This document shows, piece after piece, positions 42,535 to 54,105 of a stretch of 64,000 bases of DNA. Position 1 is the stretch's first letter, and each line of letters begins with the position of its first letter. A program made the translations under genes and the position numbers. The notes under the pieces were generated by a model, which was given only the letters and a program-made list of their open reading frames with translations, was not told where the DNA came from and searched no databases. The stretch comes from Capronia americana. Its lineage: Eukaryota > Ascomycota > Eurotiomycetes > Chaetothyriales > Herpotrichiellaceae. Location of the stretch: NCBI GenBank assembly GCA_016110215.1, contig JADWQD010000014.1:558001-622000 (forward strand). The letters run 5' to 3'.

Positions 42535-45500
42535 ATGAACTCGACCCCAGATGAGGGCGAGAGCTTCCTGCGCGACCAGGGCGAAGACCTGAGCGAGAGC
42601 CAGCATGGCAAGCACTCGACTATTCACGACGACGGAGATGTGCCCGAGATCACGCCTGAACTGCAGACACAAGGAGTGCCAGGCGTTGAAACCTCCGATT
42701 CCGAGATCGAGGGTGAACGCGATACGAATGGTGACGAGGGGGAATTGCCGGAACCGAATGGAGTAGACGATGGAAGCCCCCTCAACGGGACGACAAACGT
42801 CCTGAGTGTTGATGAATCTTCGTCAACACCCGATGACACTCCATCCATACAAGGCTCGATCCTGTCATCCCCACTGAGCGACGCTGGCTCTATCCGCAGT
42901 CCCGCCCGAAGAGGCAGTCCGTCAATTCCGCACCGTCCCTTTGACATCCGGTTCCAATCCCGCCTGTCGAGTTCCCAGCTCTCTCCTCTCCGATCTGCCT
43001 CGCCTGCTTTTCTCGGGGCGCACTCGCGCCACTCGTCCGCCGCCAGTCTAGGACTGCAGACACCTTCCGAACCTGACGAGGGCGTAAATCCATGGGATGT
43101 CATCAGGTGGAGTAAGTTCAAGAGGATCACCGGGCAGGCGTTCTCTGAGATCGGAAGAAGAAATTTCGGGAGCCCAACATGTCTGGCGGTGGCAGACCAG
43201 CTGGTGTTGGGGACGTCCAAGGGCCTGGTTCTCGTCTTCGACCATCACCAAAATCATAAAGCTATCATCGGGAGTGGCACCAAAGCCACCGAGAGCGGAC
43301 CTGTCACAGCTCTCGCGATATCTGCAGACCAGACTACTATCGCCGTCGGACATGCGACCGGGCACATCTTTACCTGGGAAGTAGCCAGGCCTTCCCGACC
43401 GTTCCTCCACATCCTGCCCATGGACATATCTCAACCCCAATCCAGACGCGGTGACGGCCATGTTGTAGGAAGTGCTGTCGTCCACATTGGATTCTTGGGT
43501 TATAGACATACCGCCCTTGTCTCTGCCGACGATAGGGGCATGGCATTCTCTCACCTGGCAACTCGAGGCATGGGAGCTGTTAGCCGCGTCGTTCGCACGA
43601 CTCGAATTCTGGGGCGGTACCCAGAAGTCGTCTCACGGAACTCGAGGCCTCAGAAGAAGAGTTCGGTCTTGGCATTCTCGCCTCTGCCGCTCGGTAACAT
43701 AGAGCAAAGGACAGACAGCCTAGGGTTAGTGGCCATGCTGACGCCTTACTTGCTTGTCATTGTCTCAACTACTCCCGTGGCTCAAACCCAACATAAAGCC
43801 GCTCGTCCAAAAGAGGTGGCCGCCCACAGCGCCATGACTGCCGCGTTGGCATGGTTCCCAGCCATAAAGTTGAAGTCGGAGGAGTCCGGAATCTCAAGGA
43901 CGAAGCTTGTGTATGCCTGGTCGAACATTCTGACTGTCTTGGAAGTGCACGAGATGCAGAGCGAGGACGATCCTGAAAAGGACAAACCGCCGGAGCTGCA
44001 GTTTCTGGCCAGGAGCCGGTACCAGGCAGAGGAAGCCATCGTCGCGGTGCAGTGGTTGAACAAATCAGTTTTGGCTGTCCTCACCATAACCCAACAACTA
44101 CTGATCATCGAAGATCTGACTATGCATGTTACAGAAGCTTTCGACCTTCTGAAAAAGAACGTCTATCATGCAGACCTCTACTCTCAACAACTGAGAGCGA
44201 TCATCGAGCAACTTGACGAAGAGGACACCTCGATGCATGGGGTTGTCGCGGACGCATTTCATATGAGTTTCCGAGCCTACAAGGGGCGGTTGTTCCTGCT
44301 CGCCGTCAATGATATCTGGACAGGAGTTCTGACCAACTGGGCCGACCGACTTCTGGCCATGATCAATATCGGCGACTTTATCGGTGCCATTCGACTCGCC
44401 GCAAAATACTACAAGGGCGAAGGGGAAAAGGCGACCATTGGACTTCCCGAAGATGACAATACGCGCGCAAGTTTGGTCCGAGAAAAGCTCGTCGAGATGA
44501 TGACCGCGTCTTTGAAGTACGCCTTCGGCAAGAACCAACAGGCCGGGAATGATCAGATTGAGAAGCCTCTGATGGTCGAGCTTGCCGACGCGTGTATCAA
44601 AGCGTGTCTCATCATGAATGATCAAGACTTCCTTTTCGAGGATGTCTTTTCGTGGTATGACGAACATGAGGAGGGACCTCTATTCGTCGACGTCTTGGAG
44701 CCGTATATCCTCGACCAAACGGTGACATCAGTGCCTCCACCAGCTCTGAAGACTCTGATCAACCATTTTGCCCAAACCCATACCCCGTCGGTCCTGGAGG
44801 AAACCATCTGCATGCTCGATACTTCGACCATGGACATCGATCAAGTGACGACTCTCTGCAAACGGCACGGCCTGTATGATGCCTACATCTATGTCTGGAC
44901 GAAAGCTCTCCACGACTATACTACACCTTTGACGATCCTCCTCGATTTTGCCGACAGCGAAGAAGGTTTGGGCCAACAAACGGTCAACGTTGTTGATGGA
45001 TATGCTCTAGGTCAGAAGATGTTCCCGTACATCTCCTTCATCTTGACCGGTCGAGTATACCCTACCGGAAATTCGATGGATGATGAAGACGCCGCCAACG
45101 CAAAGGGCCAGGTTTACGACTTCTTCTTTTCTGGAAACTCAAGAGCAAATGGGATTTACAAGGGAAGAAGCGACGTTAACTTGAAGGCGGCAACTTCCTT
45201 CGGAAATCTCTCTCGCGTTCTCCGCTTCGATACCGCTAGCTTTATTGCCGCCATGAATGAGGCATTCGAGGATAGCTTTTTGAACTCAGCGGATGATGAC
45301 CCTCTGAACAGCCTCAATATAGGCCAAGCTTCGGCATCGCGGACCTACACTCGCCAATATGTGGTCCGGATCCTCCTAGAGGTCATGTCCGCCGACTTCG
45401 ACCCCGACGACTCTATCTACTTGGATATGTTCATCGCCCGCAATCTGGCCAAGTATCCTCAGTATCTGGTTCTCTCAGGAACAATATTGCAAGAAATCTT

Positions 45501-47187
45501 CGGTCGACTCTGCCACTACCCGGAGGACGACATGCGAGAAGATGCTCAACTCAGTGTAGAATACCTCCTGTCTATCTACCAACCGCCAAATGTACTGGAA
45601 TTTGTCCCTCTGCTCCGACGGGCCAGGTTCTACCGGGTTCTGAAGTCTGTGTTCAAGCAGGAGCGCCGGTACTCTGACATGGTATCCACCTTCTTTCTTG
45701 ACAGCGAAGACCAAGAGGGGGTATTCCCTGCAATTACTGAGTGTCTGCGACCCGAGTCGCCCGTTGCCGATCAACAGCGGAAGGATGTCAGAGAGACGGT
45801 GCAGCAGCATGCCCTTGACCTCGTCACGATCGATGTCCGGAGGACCGCTGCGACCATTGACGAGGCTGCGCCGGACATGCATCATATCTTCATACAGGTG
45901 TTGTCTGATGATGCTTTTGCGCAGTACGAGTACCTCCGGACGATTCTCGAGCCGGATGACAAGCTTCGTGGGCGCCGCACGTATGGTCATGCACTTATGG
46001 AATCGTATGTGCGCCTTTTGTGTCAATTCGACCCCTCACATGTCAGAGATTATGTGGAAAACATCAAGGAGGGCGACATTCGGCTTGCAGAGGTGCTCCC
46101 CACGATTGAGGACAGCGGGATCATCGATGCTGTTGTGATCTTACAACTTCGGCAAGGTCGAGTTAAGGAAGCGATGGACCGTTTGACCAAACATTTGTCC
46201 TTCCTGGGCTCTACGCTCAAGGGCTTGAAGACCGACTTCGTTGAACAGGGAGATGATACGTCTGTCCACCATCCGAGCACCGGCGTCCTCGAGGCGTTGG
46301 AGAAGTACACCCGAGTGGGCATCTGGCTCTGCCAGGGCCAAATGAAGAACGCTCCCAAGGCGCCCACGGTCTCCAAATCACCGAGAAGGACGGCAAGTGC
46401 GACACGAGCACTGTCCTTTGAGGAAAATCTTTGGCTCGAACTCATTCTCTGCGTGGTGGGCATCGCCCGAGACGTTTCGGTCAAGGGCGAGCTAGACGTC
46501 ACGACTGACCGAGGCGAAAGAGACATTGAGATCACAACTGTCCTGCGGACCGCGATCCAGCAGATATTTACGGCACTCCTGACCAGTACTGCATCAATGC
46601 GTGACGCCGCAGCCGGGAGGGATATGATGTTCCTACGCATTTTACGAGCATTCCTGTCTCATGCAGCCGACGCAAGCCCCTCCTTGTCGGAATTGCGGCA
46701 TGTCCTCAGTTCGATCTTTTCAGCATATGCATATGAGGAGTCGCTCCTGGCTCTCTCGAATGCCATGTTGGACAAAGATGTATTCGTCCACCTCGACGAA
46801 GTCACCAGTCTCAGGCTGCGGGGTTGGAGACCTCGAGGCCAGGTATGCGAAGTTTGTCGCCGGCGGATCTGGGGGCCGGGGATGGGAGAAAAGGTGTGGG
46901 AACAATGGCAGAAAAGGGAAGAAGCTAGACTTAGTCGACGCCGACGCATTCAACAAGGCGATCCTCCAGAAGAGGAAGATAGCGCTCGCGGAAAGGGCAA
47001 GGCGAGCGTCGGAGTGAGCTCGCAGGAGGCGCTCGAAGTCGACAGCCCGGGTGGATCTAGTGCTTTGGGAGACGACGTCGGCCCCCTCGTCGTCTTCTCC
47101 TGCCGACACGTGTACCACCAAAAATGCCTGGGACAGGCACAAGGGGAGGACGGAGTTCCTCAGCTGGTCTGCCCGGCGTGTGTATAG
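42535..47187 (+). CDS. VPS8: Vps8, CORVET tethering complex subunit
   Basis: Vps8 is the Rab5-binding subunit of CORVET, the hexameric complex that tethers early endosomes. It is one long exon of 1550 residues; yeast Vps8 is about 1270, and filamentous-fungal forms are longer. The first 185 residues are acidic, Ser/Pro-rich and probably disordered. A beta-propeller follows (about 185-470), with repeats such as GLVLVFDHH, PVTALAISADQTTIAVGHATGHIFTWEVARP and VHIGFLGYRHTALVSADDRG. The middle is alpha-solenoid; DRLLAMINIGDFIGAIRLAAKYYKGE is the conserved Vps8 motif region. The C-terminus is a RING-type zinc finger: CEVCRRRIWGPG, then after an acidic linker VFSCRHVYHQKCLG and VCPACV. The linker inside the RING is longer than usual. 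Confidence 0.95.
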   Translation: MNSTPDEGESFLRDQGEDLSESQHGKHSTIHDDGDVPEITPELQTQGVPGVETSDSEIEGERDTNGDEGELPEPNGVDDGSPLNGTTNVLSVDESSSTPDDTPSIQGSILSSPLSDAGSIRSPARRGSPSIPHRPFDIRFQSRLSSSQLSPLRSASPAFLGAHSRHSSAASLGLQTPSEPDEGVNPWDVIRWSKFKRITGQAFSEIGRRNFGSPTCLAVADQLVLGTSKGLVLVFDHHQNHKAIIGSGTKATESGPVTALAISADQTTIAVGHATGHIFTWEVARPSRPFLHILPMDISQPQSRRGDGHVVGSAVVHIGFLGYRHTALVSADDRGMAFSHLATRGMGAVSRVVRTTRILGRYPEVVSRNSRPQKKSSVLAFSPLPLGNIEQRTDSLGLVAMLTPYLLVIVSTTPVAQTQHKAARPKEVAAHSAMTAALAWFPAIKLKSEESGISRTKLVYAWSNILTVLEVHEMQSEDDPEKDKPPELQFLARSRYQAEEAIVAVQWLNKSVLAVLTITQQLLIIEDLTMHVTEAFDLLKKNVYHADLYSQQLRAIIEQLDEEDTSMHGVVADAFHMSFRAYKGRLFLLAVNDIWTGVLTNWADRLLAMINIGDFIGAIRLAAKYYKGEGEKATIGLPEDDNTRASLVREKLVEMMTASLKYAFGKNQQAGNDQIEKPLMVELADACIKACLIMNDQDFLFEDVFSWYDEHEEGPLFVDVLEPYILDQTVTSVPPPALKTLINHFAQTHTPSVLEETICMLDTSTMDIDQVTTLCKRHGLYDAYIYVWTKALHDYTTPLTILLDFADSEEGLGQQTVNVVDGYALGQKMFPYISFILTGRVYPTGNSMDDEDAANAKGQVYDFFFSGNSRANGIYKGRSDVNLKAATSFGNLSRVLRFDTASFIAAMNEAFEDSFLNSADDDPLNSLNIGQASASRTYTRQYVVRILLEVMSADFDPDDSIYLDMFIARNLAKYPQYLVLSGTILQEIFGRLCHYPEDDMREDAQLSVEYLLSIYQPPNVLEFVPLLRRARFYRVLKSVFKQERRYSDMVSTFFLDSEDQEGVFPAITECLRPESPVADQQRKDVRETVQQHALDLVTIDVRRTAATIDEAAPDMHHIFIQVLSDDAFAQYEYLRTILEPDDKLRGRRTYGHALMESYVRLLCQFDPSHVRDYVENIKEGDIRLAEVLPTIEDSGIIDAVVILQLRQGRVKEAMDRLTKHLSFLGSTLKGLKTDFVEQGDDTSVHHPSTGVLEALEKYTRVGIWLCQGQMKNAPKAPTVSKSPRRTASATRALSFEENLWLELILCVVGIARDVSVKGELDVTTDRGERDIEITTVLRTAIQQIFTALLTSTASMRDAAAGRDMMFLRILRAFLSHAADASPSLSELRHVLSSIFSAYAYEESLLALSNAMLDKDVFVHLDEVTSLRLRGWRPRGQVCEVCRRRIWGPGMGEKVWEQWQKREEARLSRRRRIQQGDPPEEEDSARGKGKASVGVSSQEALEVDSPGGSSALGDDVGPLVVFSCRHVYHQKCLGQAQGEDGVPQLVCPACV

Positions 47188-48264
47188 ATGCTTAGGAGTC
47201 GCTTCCTTGCGTGCTCGCCCCTTACGGAGTACATTGGAAGGGCCCCATCGGCCTGACACACGGAATGTTTCGGAGTCGACGCGAAGAATCCAGCCTCGCA
47301 CGTGACTTGGCCTTGACGGCCTCCGATTGGTGGATCGGCAGACACTTAGCCGCGCTATTGGCCCGCCGCGTCGTTCCCCTTTTTCTTGCCCTCCTCGTCA
47401 CGACGTGTTCGACCCAGCCACGCGCGCACATCATGGCTGCGATGGCCATTGCGGACAGCCTATTAGGCTGATCAATCCTTGCGCCCGCCTCGTCGCGTTT
47501 CATCGCTGCGGAGAAGACACACGGAGACGACAGACTACCTCTGCGGCCAAGGTTTCATGCTATTTTGACCCTCCCGGTTCGTCTCTCGCTCCAGAATTGA
47601 TCACGGATGCTGTTTACTGGCAGGAGTGTGCCTTTCCCTCCTTAATCAGCGTGGGCACAGCCATTCATGGCGGTCGGATTCTCTTCGCCACTGGCAATAT
47701 AGTGCTCGCTTGGCCTTGGTCTGGCTGTGCACCAGGTCCACCTGGTACTCGTCCGGGTAGTGTACTCGTACATCGTCCTGCTGACCCGCACGCGCACGCA
47801 CATACGCTCGAGCACGCGTCTTGTCGACCCCTTACCTGCATAGCCAGCGCGTTGGGAAAGTCAAATGTGCCAATGCGCGAGGCTGATGGATCTACGCACG
47901 TCAGCTAGGCATCTGTGCATTCTTCGGCGCGCTCCTGGGAAGGCTGCATATCGACCGAGCGAGCGGATGGGCCCCACCCCTTCGCACACGCATCTGGACC
48001 AGCCTCGCCCCTATCCATACTCCATATGCTCCTCATGACACCCCCTCCTCAAGACATGTACATATTTCGCGCTTTTGTCCCTCCACCGATGGTCTGTTCT
48101 TTCTTCTCGTGAAGCGTTCGGTCGTCTTGTGCTTTATTCGTCTTTGTTTCCTTCCGCCAGCCTACTGTGCGTCCACTCCTTTGTCAAGTTTGCATATCTG
48201 CAGCAGCTGTCGCTCCTTTCTTCAGTCGATCCTTTAGCATATCTCCCTTCATTATCAGCAAAAG
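47188..48264. other. Intergenic, promoter of GH16 gene
   Basis: 1.1 kb between two co-directional genes. The final 200 bp are pyrimidine-rich (TCGCTCCTTTCTTC), usual for a highly expressed secreted-protein gene. Open frames in the region (47327-47908) lack motifs. Confidence 0.45.
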
Positions 48265-49934
48265 ATGAATATGTGGACTTCTTCTATTTTGGTCACCCTG
48301 GTGGGGCTGTTGGTCCCTTTCAGCACGGCTGGATACGTGCTCCAGGACGACTACAGCGCCGACCAATTCTTTTCCATGTTCGACTTCTTCACCGTACGTA
48401 CCCTCGCTCCTTCCCCCCTTCCTCTGTCAAAGCTAACGAGCGAAACCAGGACGCGGACCCGACGAACGGCTATGTCCAATATGTCGGCCAAAGCACCGCC
48501 CAGCAAGGCGGCCTCATCAGCAACGACAACGGCGCCATATATATGGGCGTGGACCACTCCAACGTGGCCTCGGGCTCGGGCAGACAGAGCGTCCGGCTAA
48601 CGAGCAAGAAATCCTACACCCACGGTCTCATCGTGCTCGACTTGTCGCACATGCCCGGCGGCATTTGCGGCACGTGGCCCGCCTTCTGGACCGTGGGGCC
48701 CAACTGGCCCAACGCCGGCGAAATCGACATCATCGAGGGCGTCAACTCGCAGCTCGCGAACTCCATGGCCCTGCACACCGGCCAGGGCTGCAGCGTCTCC
48801 AACAACGGCCTGTTCTCCGGCCGCGTGTCCACGCCCAACTGCGACGTCAAAGCGGCCGGCCAGCCCGGCAACGCGGGTTGCGCGATCCTCACGCCCAACG
48901 ACCAAAGCTACGGCACGGGCTTCAACCAAGGCCAAGGTGGCGTCTACGCCACCGAGTGGACCTCCCAGGCCATCAACATTTGGTTCTTCCCCCGCGGGGC
49001 CATCCCCGCGGACCTGTCCTCGTCGAGCGAGAACCCGGACCCGAGCGGCTGGGGCCAGCCGATGGCCTCATTCTCCGACTCGGGATGCAACATCGACGAG
49101 TTCTTCAACGACCACCAGATCGTCTTTGACACGACCTTCTGCGGCGACTGGGCGGGCAACGCCGCCGTGTGGGCGTCGGACCCGGTCTGCGGCTCCAAGG
49201 CTCCGACTTGCCAGGCCTTTGTGCAGAACAACCCCTCGGCCTTCCAGGACGCGTACTGGACCGTCAATTCCCTCAAGGTCTACCAATCGTCGGGCGCCGA
49301 GGGGCCGCCCCCCAGCGTCACTGCGTCGGTGCCATTCCCCGGTCCACCGACCGGAGTCCCACCCGTCGGACCACCACCCGTCTCCCCCACGACAAGCGCC
49401 TTCTCGTACGGCGGCGGCGGCGGCGGTGGCAATGGCGGCGGACGTCACACCCGTACCTTCGGCGACTGGGGCGCAAACTTTGTGGCCGAACCGTCTGCCG
49501 CGCTATCTCCATCGGCGTCCCTGTCCATGACATTCGACGCGAGAGCCCCCACCGAAACCGTTGGGCCGCCCCTACCGGCGGTGTCGACGCCCCCTTCGGA
49601 CGCCAATACCGACAATCCAATCGGCACGGACACGAACAAATACATGACCGTCGCCGCGTTGGGGGAGGAAGATTTCCGCCCGCGTCCCACTTACGCGCAT
49701 ACCCACGCGCACCCCCGGCGCCATCCCCATCCCCAGTCCCATGCACATCTAAGCCAGCGCGAGGACGAAGGGCAGGCCAAGCGCGATGAGACGATGGCAC
49801 CGAGATCCCCTGCGCCTGAAGCCGGGGTTGGCCGACTCGGCGGCCCCGTGGCGGAGGCCTTCAGGACGCACCTGTCGAGACATCGGCGGCATCTGTTTAG
49901 GAACGCCTTCCCGGAGGCCGGGAGCGAGGAGTGA
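48265..49934 (+). CDS. Secreted GH16 endo-beta-1,3(4)-glucanase with His/Pro-rich tail
   Basis: This is a glycoside hydrolase family 16 enzyme cutting beta-1,3 or mixed beta-1,3/1,4 glucans outside the cell or in the wall. Exons are 48265..48393 and 48450..49934 (56-bp intron), giving 537 residues. Signal peptide about 1-22 (SILVTLVGLLVPFSTA). The catalytic motif GEIDIIEGV places the nucleophile Glu at about 134, Asp 136 and the acid/base Glu at 139. Neighbouring family features are GGICGTWPAFWTVGPNWP and the fold end GCNIDEFFNDHQIVFDTTFCGDW. After the catalytic domain (about 315) comes a Pro-rich linker, a Gly run (49412-49440) and a basic tail with a His-rich stretch (about 455-477, AHTHAHPRRHPHPQSHAH). 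Several KR sites in the tail could be Kex2 targets. No GPI signal or C-terminal helix is seen. Confidence 0.93.
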
Positions 49935-50422
49935 AGAATCAAGAGCGAGAGAGAACGGGCGCGGGATCTCTCTGGCTTGAACGAAAAGAAAGATAGAAAA
50001 CTTTAACGAGGAATGAACGACTGATGGATTGCATCATGGTACAAGTGCCAAGTAAGTACAAGTACACGTACAAAGACGAGCACGAGCACGAGGACGTATA
50101 TGGATTTGAAATCGGTATCGGAATTGGATTCGGGATTGGAACTGCAATGCATATGCGTGAAAGCGGCATTGTTGTGGATGGGATAGCATGCGCTGAATAT
50201 CACGACATGTTACTGGGAAACGAAATGAAATGCGATGAGATATAGAATTGATACCCTCCACAAACTCGCATCGCGAACTCAAACTGCTTTCATTGATGAT
50301 ACTGATGAAGTCTTCCACTTGTGACAACTCGTCTCTAGATTGTGCTGAAGAATTCTAGGCATGTTCGCGGTCGTGGGTCGCTCTGCAGGTAACCCCTGCT
50401 CCCTCGTGTCGACAAGTCCTTC
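49935..50422. other. Convergent intergenic, GH16 and SnoaL-like gene
   Basis: 488 bp. It contains a GTACAAGTACACGTACAAAG word and GAGCACGAGCACGAGG repeats at 50055-50095, and a run of GGTATCGGAATTGGATTCGG-type near-repeats at 50113-50140. No gene is seen. Confidence 0.5.
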
Positions 50423-51153
50423 TCAAGGCTTCCGGTCTGCGGCCCCGGGCTCATTTAAGCCCAAAGAATCGCCGGTCGTCCAATTGACATCCAGAAACAA
50501 ATACGAGATCTTCCATTTGTTCCGCCCGCCGTCATCCTTGCGGAAGGTCCAGTAGTAGTAGCCGCCTTCTTGGAATGTCTTGCCGAGGTCGTGCTCGTCG
50601 GTGCCGCAGATGGCGTGGAGTGCCGTACGGGCATATGCGACATTTTCCGCATAAGGATCGAATGTTATGGTGAAGTTTGAGGATGCGTGCTGTGGTTTCG
50701 ATCAGACATTTGTCATCTCCTGTTAAGAAGCCTTCTCCCGGCGTCGTAGACTTATGGATCGATGGATCTCACCAGCATTCGATAGAACCTTGTCTCGGCA
50801 TTCATGGCCCATTTTGCCAGGCCGTCCTTGCCCTTATGGTTGCCGAACGGGTACGTGACATCGCAATCGTCTGTAAACAGGTCCGCCCACTTGTCGATTG
50901 CAACATGATCAACCATACAGACATCCAGGACATACGCGTACTCGTTCAAGACGTTGGTTATCTGTTGGTGCTCGTATAGGTATCTTACTCTGTCTTCCAA
51001 CGTTTGAGGCTCGGTCAACGGGGACGACAACTTGGAGTCGGGGTTCTTGACGCCATTCCGAGCACCGTTCGCGTATGGCGTCGGCTCTGAGAGGGAGTAT
51101 TCGAGATATGAGAGTGGATGTTTGAGTGGTAGTAATGCTGGTCGTGGACTCAT
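50423..51153 (-). CDS. SnoaL-like (NTF2-fold) protein, copy 1
   Basis: This small NTF2-fold protein of the SnoaL-like group is the type used as polyketide cyclase, dehydratase or ring hydroxylase in other settings; here the reaction is unknown. Exons are 51153..50773 and 50689..50423 (83-bp intron, phase 0), giving 215 residues. After a 55-residue Pro/Ser leader comes the cone fold: ITNVLNEYAYVLDVCMVDHV, WADLFTDDCDVTYPFG, NHKGKDGLAKW, SSNFTITFDPYAENVAYART, FQEGGYYYWTFRKDDG and LDVNWTTGDS. The last segments match those of the SnoaL-like protein at 57118-57690 almost word for word (EGG.Y.W..RK, WTTG), so the two are paralogues flanking the regulator and transporter. No signal peptide is seen. 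Confidence 0.83.
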
Positions 51154-51518
51154 CGTTAAATCGATTCGGCAACCCTTCTTGGATTTCCGTAATTGGAGTC
51201 AAAGAGTGCCTGACTCTAATGTAGGGAGTTCAAAATGCACCAGTGAGTACCACACAAAACCGGGCTCCACGATTGAACTCTCGTCTTGGGAGGTGAATAC
51301 CACGCGGGGTTCTGCAAGCCATGCAGAATCCCTCGCTTCCCCATACTGCGGAGAGATGCTCCACGCATTCCAATTGGCTGCCGCCACACTTCCGGTCAGG
51401 AAATGCCTTCGGAAGAGATACAATCAATCTCTGTCGGGAGTTTAACCCGCGTAGAAGGGACACCTTGTCCCATGTGGCTTCCTGACAGCGAAGGGTCCAG
51501 GCCTGACTAGACTCTATG
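51154..51518. promoter_or_regulatory. Spacer between regulator 3' end and SnoaL copy 1 promoter
   Basis: 365 bp with both genes on the minus strand, so it holds the regulator terminator and the SnoaL promoter. No clear motif is seen. Confidence 0.4.
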
Positions 51519-54105
51519 CTATCCTGCATCTGGAGTGGCATAGTAGTAGAACCCTTCTCCCTCTGGTGTCCAGTGGGGGCTGTTGCGGTTGAGCTGAGAG
51601 GTAAGCCCCAACACATCGCCTTGTGGTGGGGTCTCGGAGAAGGTCATGTCGAAATTGAACCTTGGAACGTCAAAACCTGGGACATCGAAGCCCGGAACGA
51701 AATTCAAGATCTGGTCTGGTGACTCGAGGTTCGGGACGGTGTAAGCGGCGTGAATATCTGTGGTGGTACTGGGCGTGTCTCCTGCGACATAGCCGACCGT
51801 CACCTTTCTCAATAGCCGACGAAGTTTTTCGGCTGCCACTCGCGCGAATGGCAAGGCTTCCCGGTGTGTTGCGAAGAACGCCGCGGCAGATTCAATAATG
51901 TCGATGATCTTGCTGCGGTCGGGCGTGGAAGCCGCCAGTATCCCTTGGGCCGAGTCGCTTCTCACATACAGCAGAAGCGTCAGAGTCCCATTCCAAAGAT
52001 AGCCCATAGCATGGAACAGCGCTGCTTGAAGGGTGCCCGAGCTGCCCGGATTGATGGACGAGGTAGTGAGTTGTACGAGCGACATTGCCATCTCAATACA
52101 TTTGGAAGCTGCGAGGATGGATTCGTCCTTCACCTCCATTTGCTTTTCCCGTTTCTGAACAACCAGGTTGAGGAAGGCACGGTACAGGAGGATTCGGAGG
52201 TTCAGATAACCTGGTATTTTGATAATTAGATAGACCATCCTTGTCATCCTCCAAGCGAATGATGAACTCACGAAGCCGTATGATGAGCCCATGAGGCTCC
52301 TTTGACCATGTCGAATCGTGATACCAGCCGTCATACCAGGCGCGAATCGCGCCATCCGCCGCACGGAGAGCCGCCGCTCTCTCGCCCACCCCGGAATGCT
52401 TGAAAGCCAGTGAGTAGACTTGTTCATATGCGTCCCAGGCTAGATAGGAGAATTGTCGCATCCGTTCTAGATATTGAAGGTCAATCGGCGAAGTGTCCAG
52501 AGGAAAGGGTCTGACGTCGACTTCTCGCGGTTGGATGCCGCATGGACGCCCTGACAGAGCAGCAAGTTCTCTGGCGAGTGTCAGAAGACTAGACCGGTAA
52601 GAGATGTATCATGACCTACGTCTCATATACGAAAAGACACCTGTTAGAGTCAGTAATTGTATGCATCTGAGAAGGGGCTAGCATTCATGAGACTCACCAC
52701 CAAGTTGCGCACCAGCCATTGATGTCAAGGACATGAGCGTCGACCGGCAAGAGCTCCCGGTGCATGCCAATAGCGTAACCTACCCTTGCTGCCGCTCCCA
52801 GCATCGCATATGCTTCGTGAAGCCTTTGTTGATTGAAGAGCCAGATGAACTTTCGGCACTCTTAGTATCAAGTAAGTCGACGAATGCAGTGTGCCGAGAA
52901 CTCACAGCAAGGAACATCGAGTTCACGGCAGACATGTCGCCACCAGAAAATGGCACATCGGCGAATGTGGATTTTGCCAAGTTGAAACAAATCTCGCCAT
53001 GGGGTGAGCCAAGTGCATCTTCTCGGACTCTGTCGTCTGGATCGACTGTGCTGCATTGGTGGCCGTGAGCCAGCACCATGTACAGAACAGCAGCCCACAA
53101 CTCGTACCCTTTCCCCTCCGTTGGCAGCCCTTCCCAAAAGTTCCTATACCGTTCCATAAACGTCACGCGGTTCAGGATGGGATAGAGGCGGTGAGCGGTC
53201 TGGAAGTATCGATTCACATATTCGTCGGCGGTTGACCTGGGTGGCAACGATGCCCCGGTGACTTGGGCAAACCGAAGGTTGGCTGTATTGTCAAGCCACA
53301 GATTGGCTCTGTTGAGAGGCCACTCTACCCGAGACGTAGACTGCTGCTCCTCAACCTCCTCTTCCGCCTCGACTGCATTGATAATGGCATTGGGCGAAGA
53401 GCCTCCATAGAACTCGGGGTTTCGCGTCCCAATAGTCAGATAGTTGACGCCTCGCAGCAGCTGGGCCATGTCATCTTCGTTCTGGCCTGGTGCTGACAAG
53501 GGTCCGTAAACTTGGTCGGAGTGACGGGGAGGGCTACCACCGGTGTCGCTCCGGTTCCGATTTGTTGTATAACCTTCGTATACTCGAAGGCGATCTTCCA
53601 GCTGGGCAATCCTCCTAGAGGCAGAGACTGTGAGACGACGCCATGGCCGGAAGAGGCACGTTGACTCACTTCATCGCCCTTGCCAGGGTGAGTTTCTCCG
53701 GTGCTCGAACGTCTCCTCCATAATGACACTGGAAGTCGACGTCAGCTGCCGTAACAAACGCGACGGAGCAATGGCGGTCCAGGCCTCACCGGAAGTGCAT
53801 TCTCCTGACACGTTTTGCACGGACTGCCTCCGTTACACTTTTGGTCTCTGGTCAATTTCTGTTCGGAGAGGATGGAGACAGCTGCGCAGGCGTACCTTTC
53901 GGCGCAGTGCTCTGCAATTGGAACAAGCCTGCTCTGTTTTGGTTCTCTTCACCCCTGCCTGACCGGAGGCGACCACGGCAGGAGACGAGAGACTGGACTC
54001 ATGTTCTCTTTTCCGGTCAGGTGCGATCTCTCTATATTGGAGCATCGCATTTTCGCTAGATAATTGGTTTGATTCAGAGTTGCCAGTGATGACAGGATTC
54101 GACAT
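51519..54105 (-). CDS. Zn2Cys6 fungal transcription factor
   Basis: This is a Gal4-type transcription factor and a probable pathway-specific regulator of the flanking genes. My model has eight exons: 54105..53896, 53837..53790, 53728..53670, 53614..52906, 52849..52698, 52640..52620, 52588..52272 and 52210..51519, giving 735 residues. Splicing three exons restores a perfect binuclear cluster, C-X2-C-X6-C-X5-C-X2-C-X6-C (ACSNCRALRRKCNGGSPCKT then CQENALPC), at about residues 60-87. A coiled-coil stretch follows (RIAQLEDRLRVYEG). The fungal-specific middle homology domain runs through YFQTAHRLYPILNR, AYAMLGAAARVGYAIGMHRE, WWCLFVYET and LSGRPCGI. The intron between exons 6 and 7 would be only 31 bp, which is suspicious; skipping exon 6 also keeps frame. 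The C-terminus has a short FVPGFDVPGFDVPRF repeat. Confidence 0.88.

Noticed and set aside
48597..49800. Long antisense and alternative-frame ORFs over the GH16 gene
   Set aside because: They follow from its strong G/C third-position bias, giving Arg/Ala/Gly-rich shadow translations.
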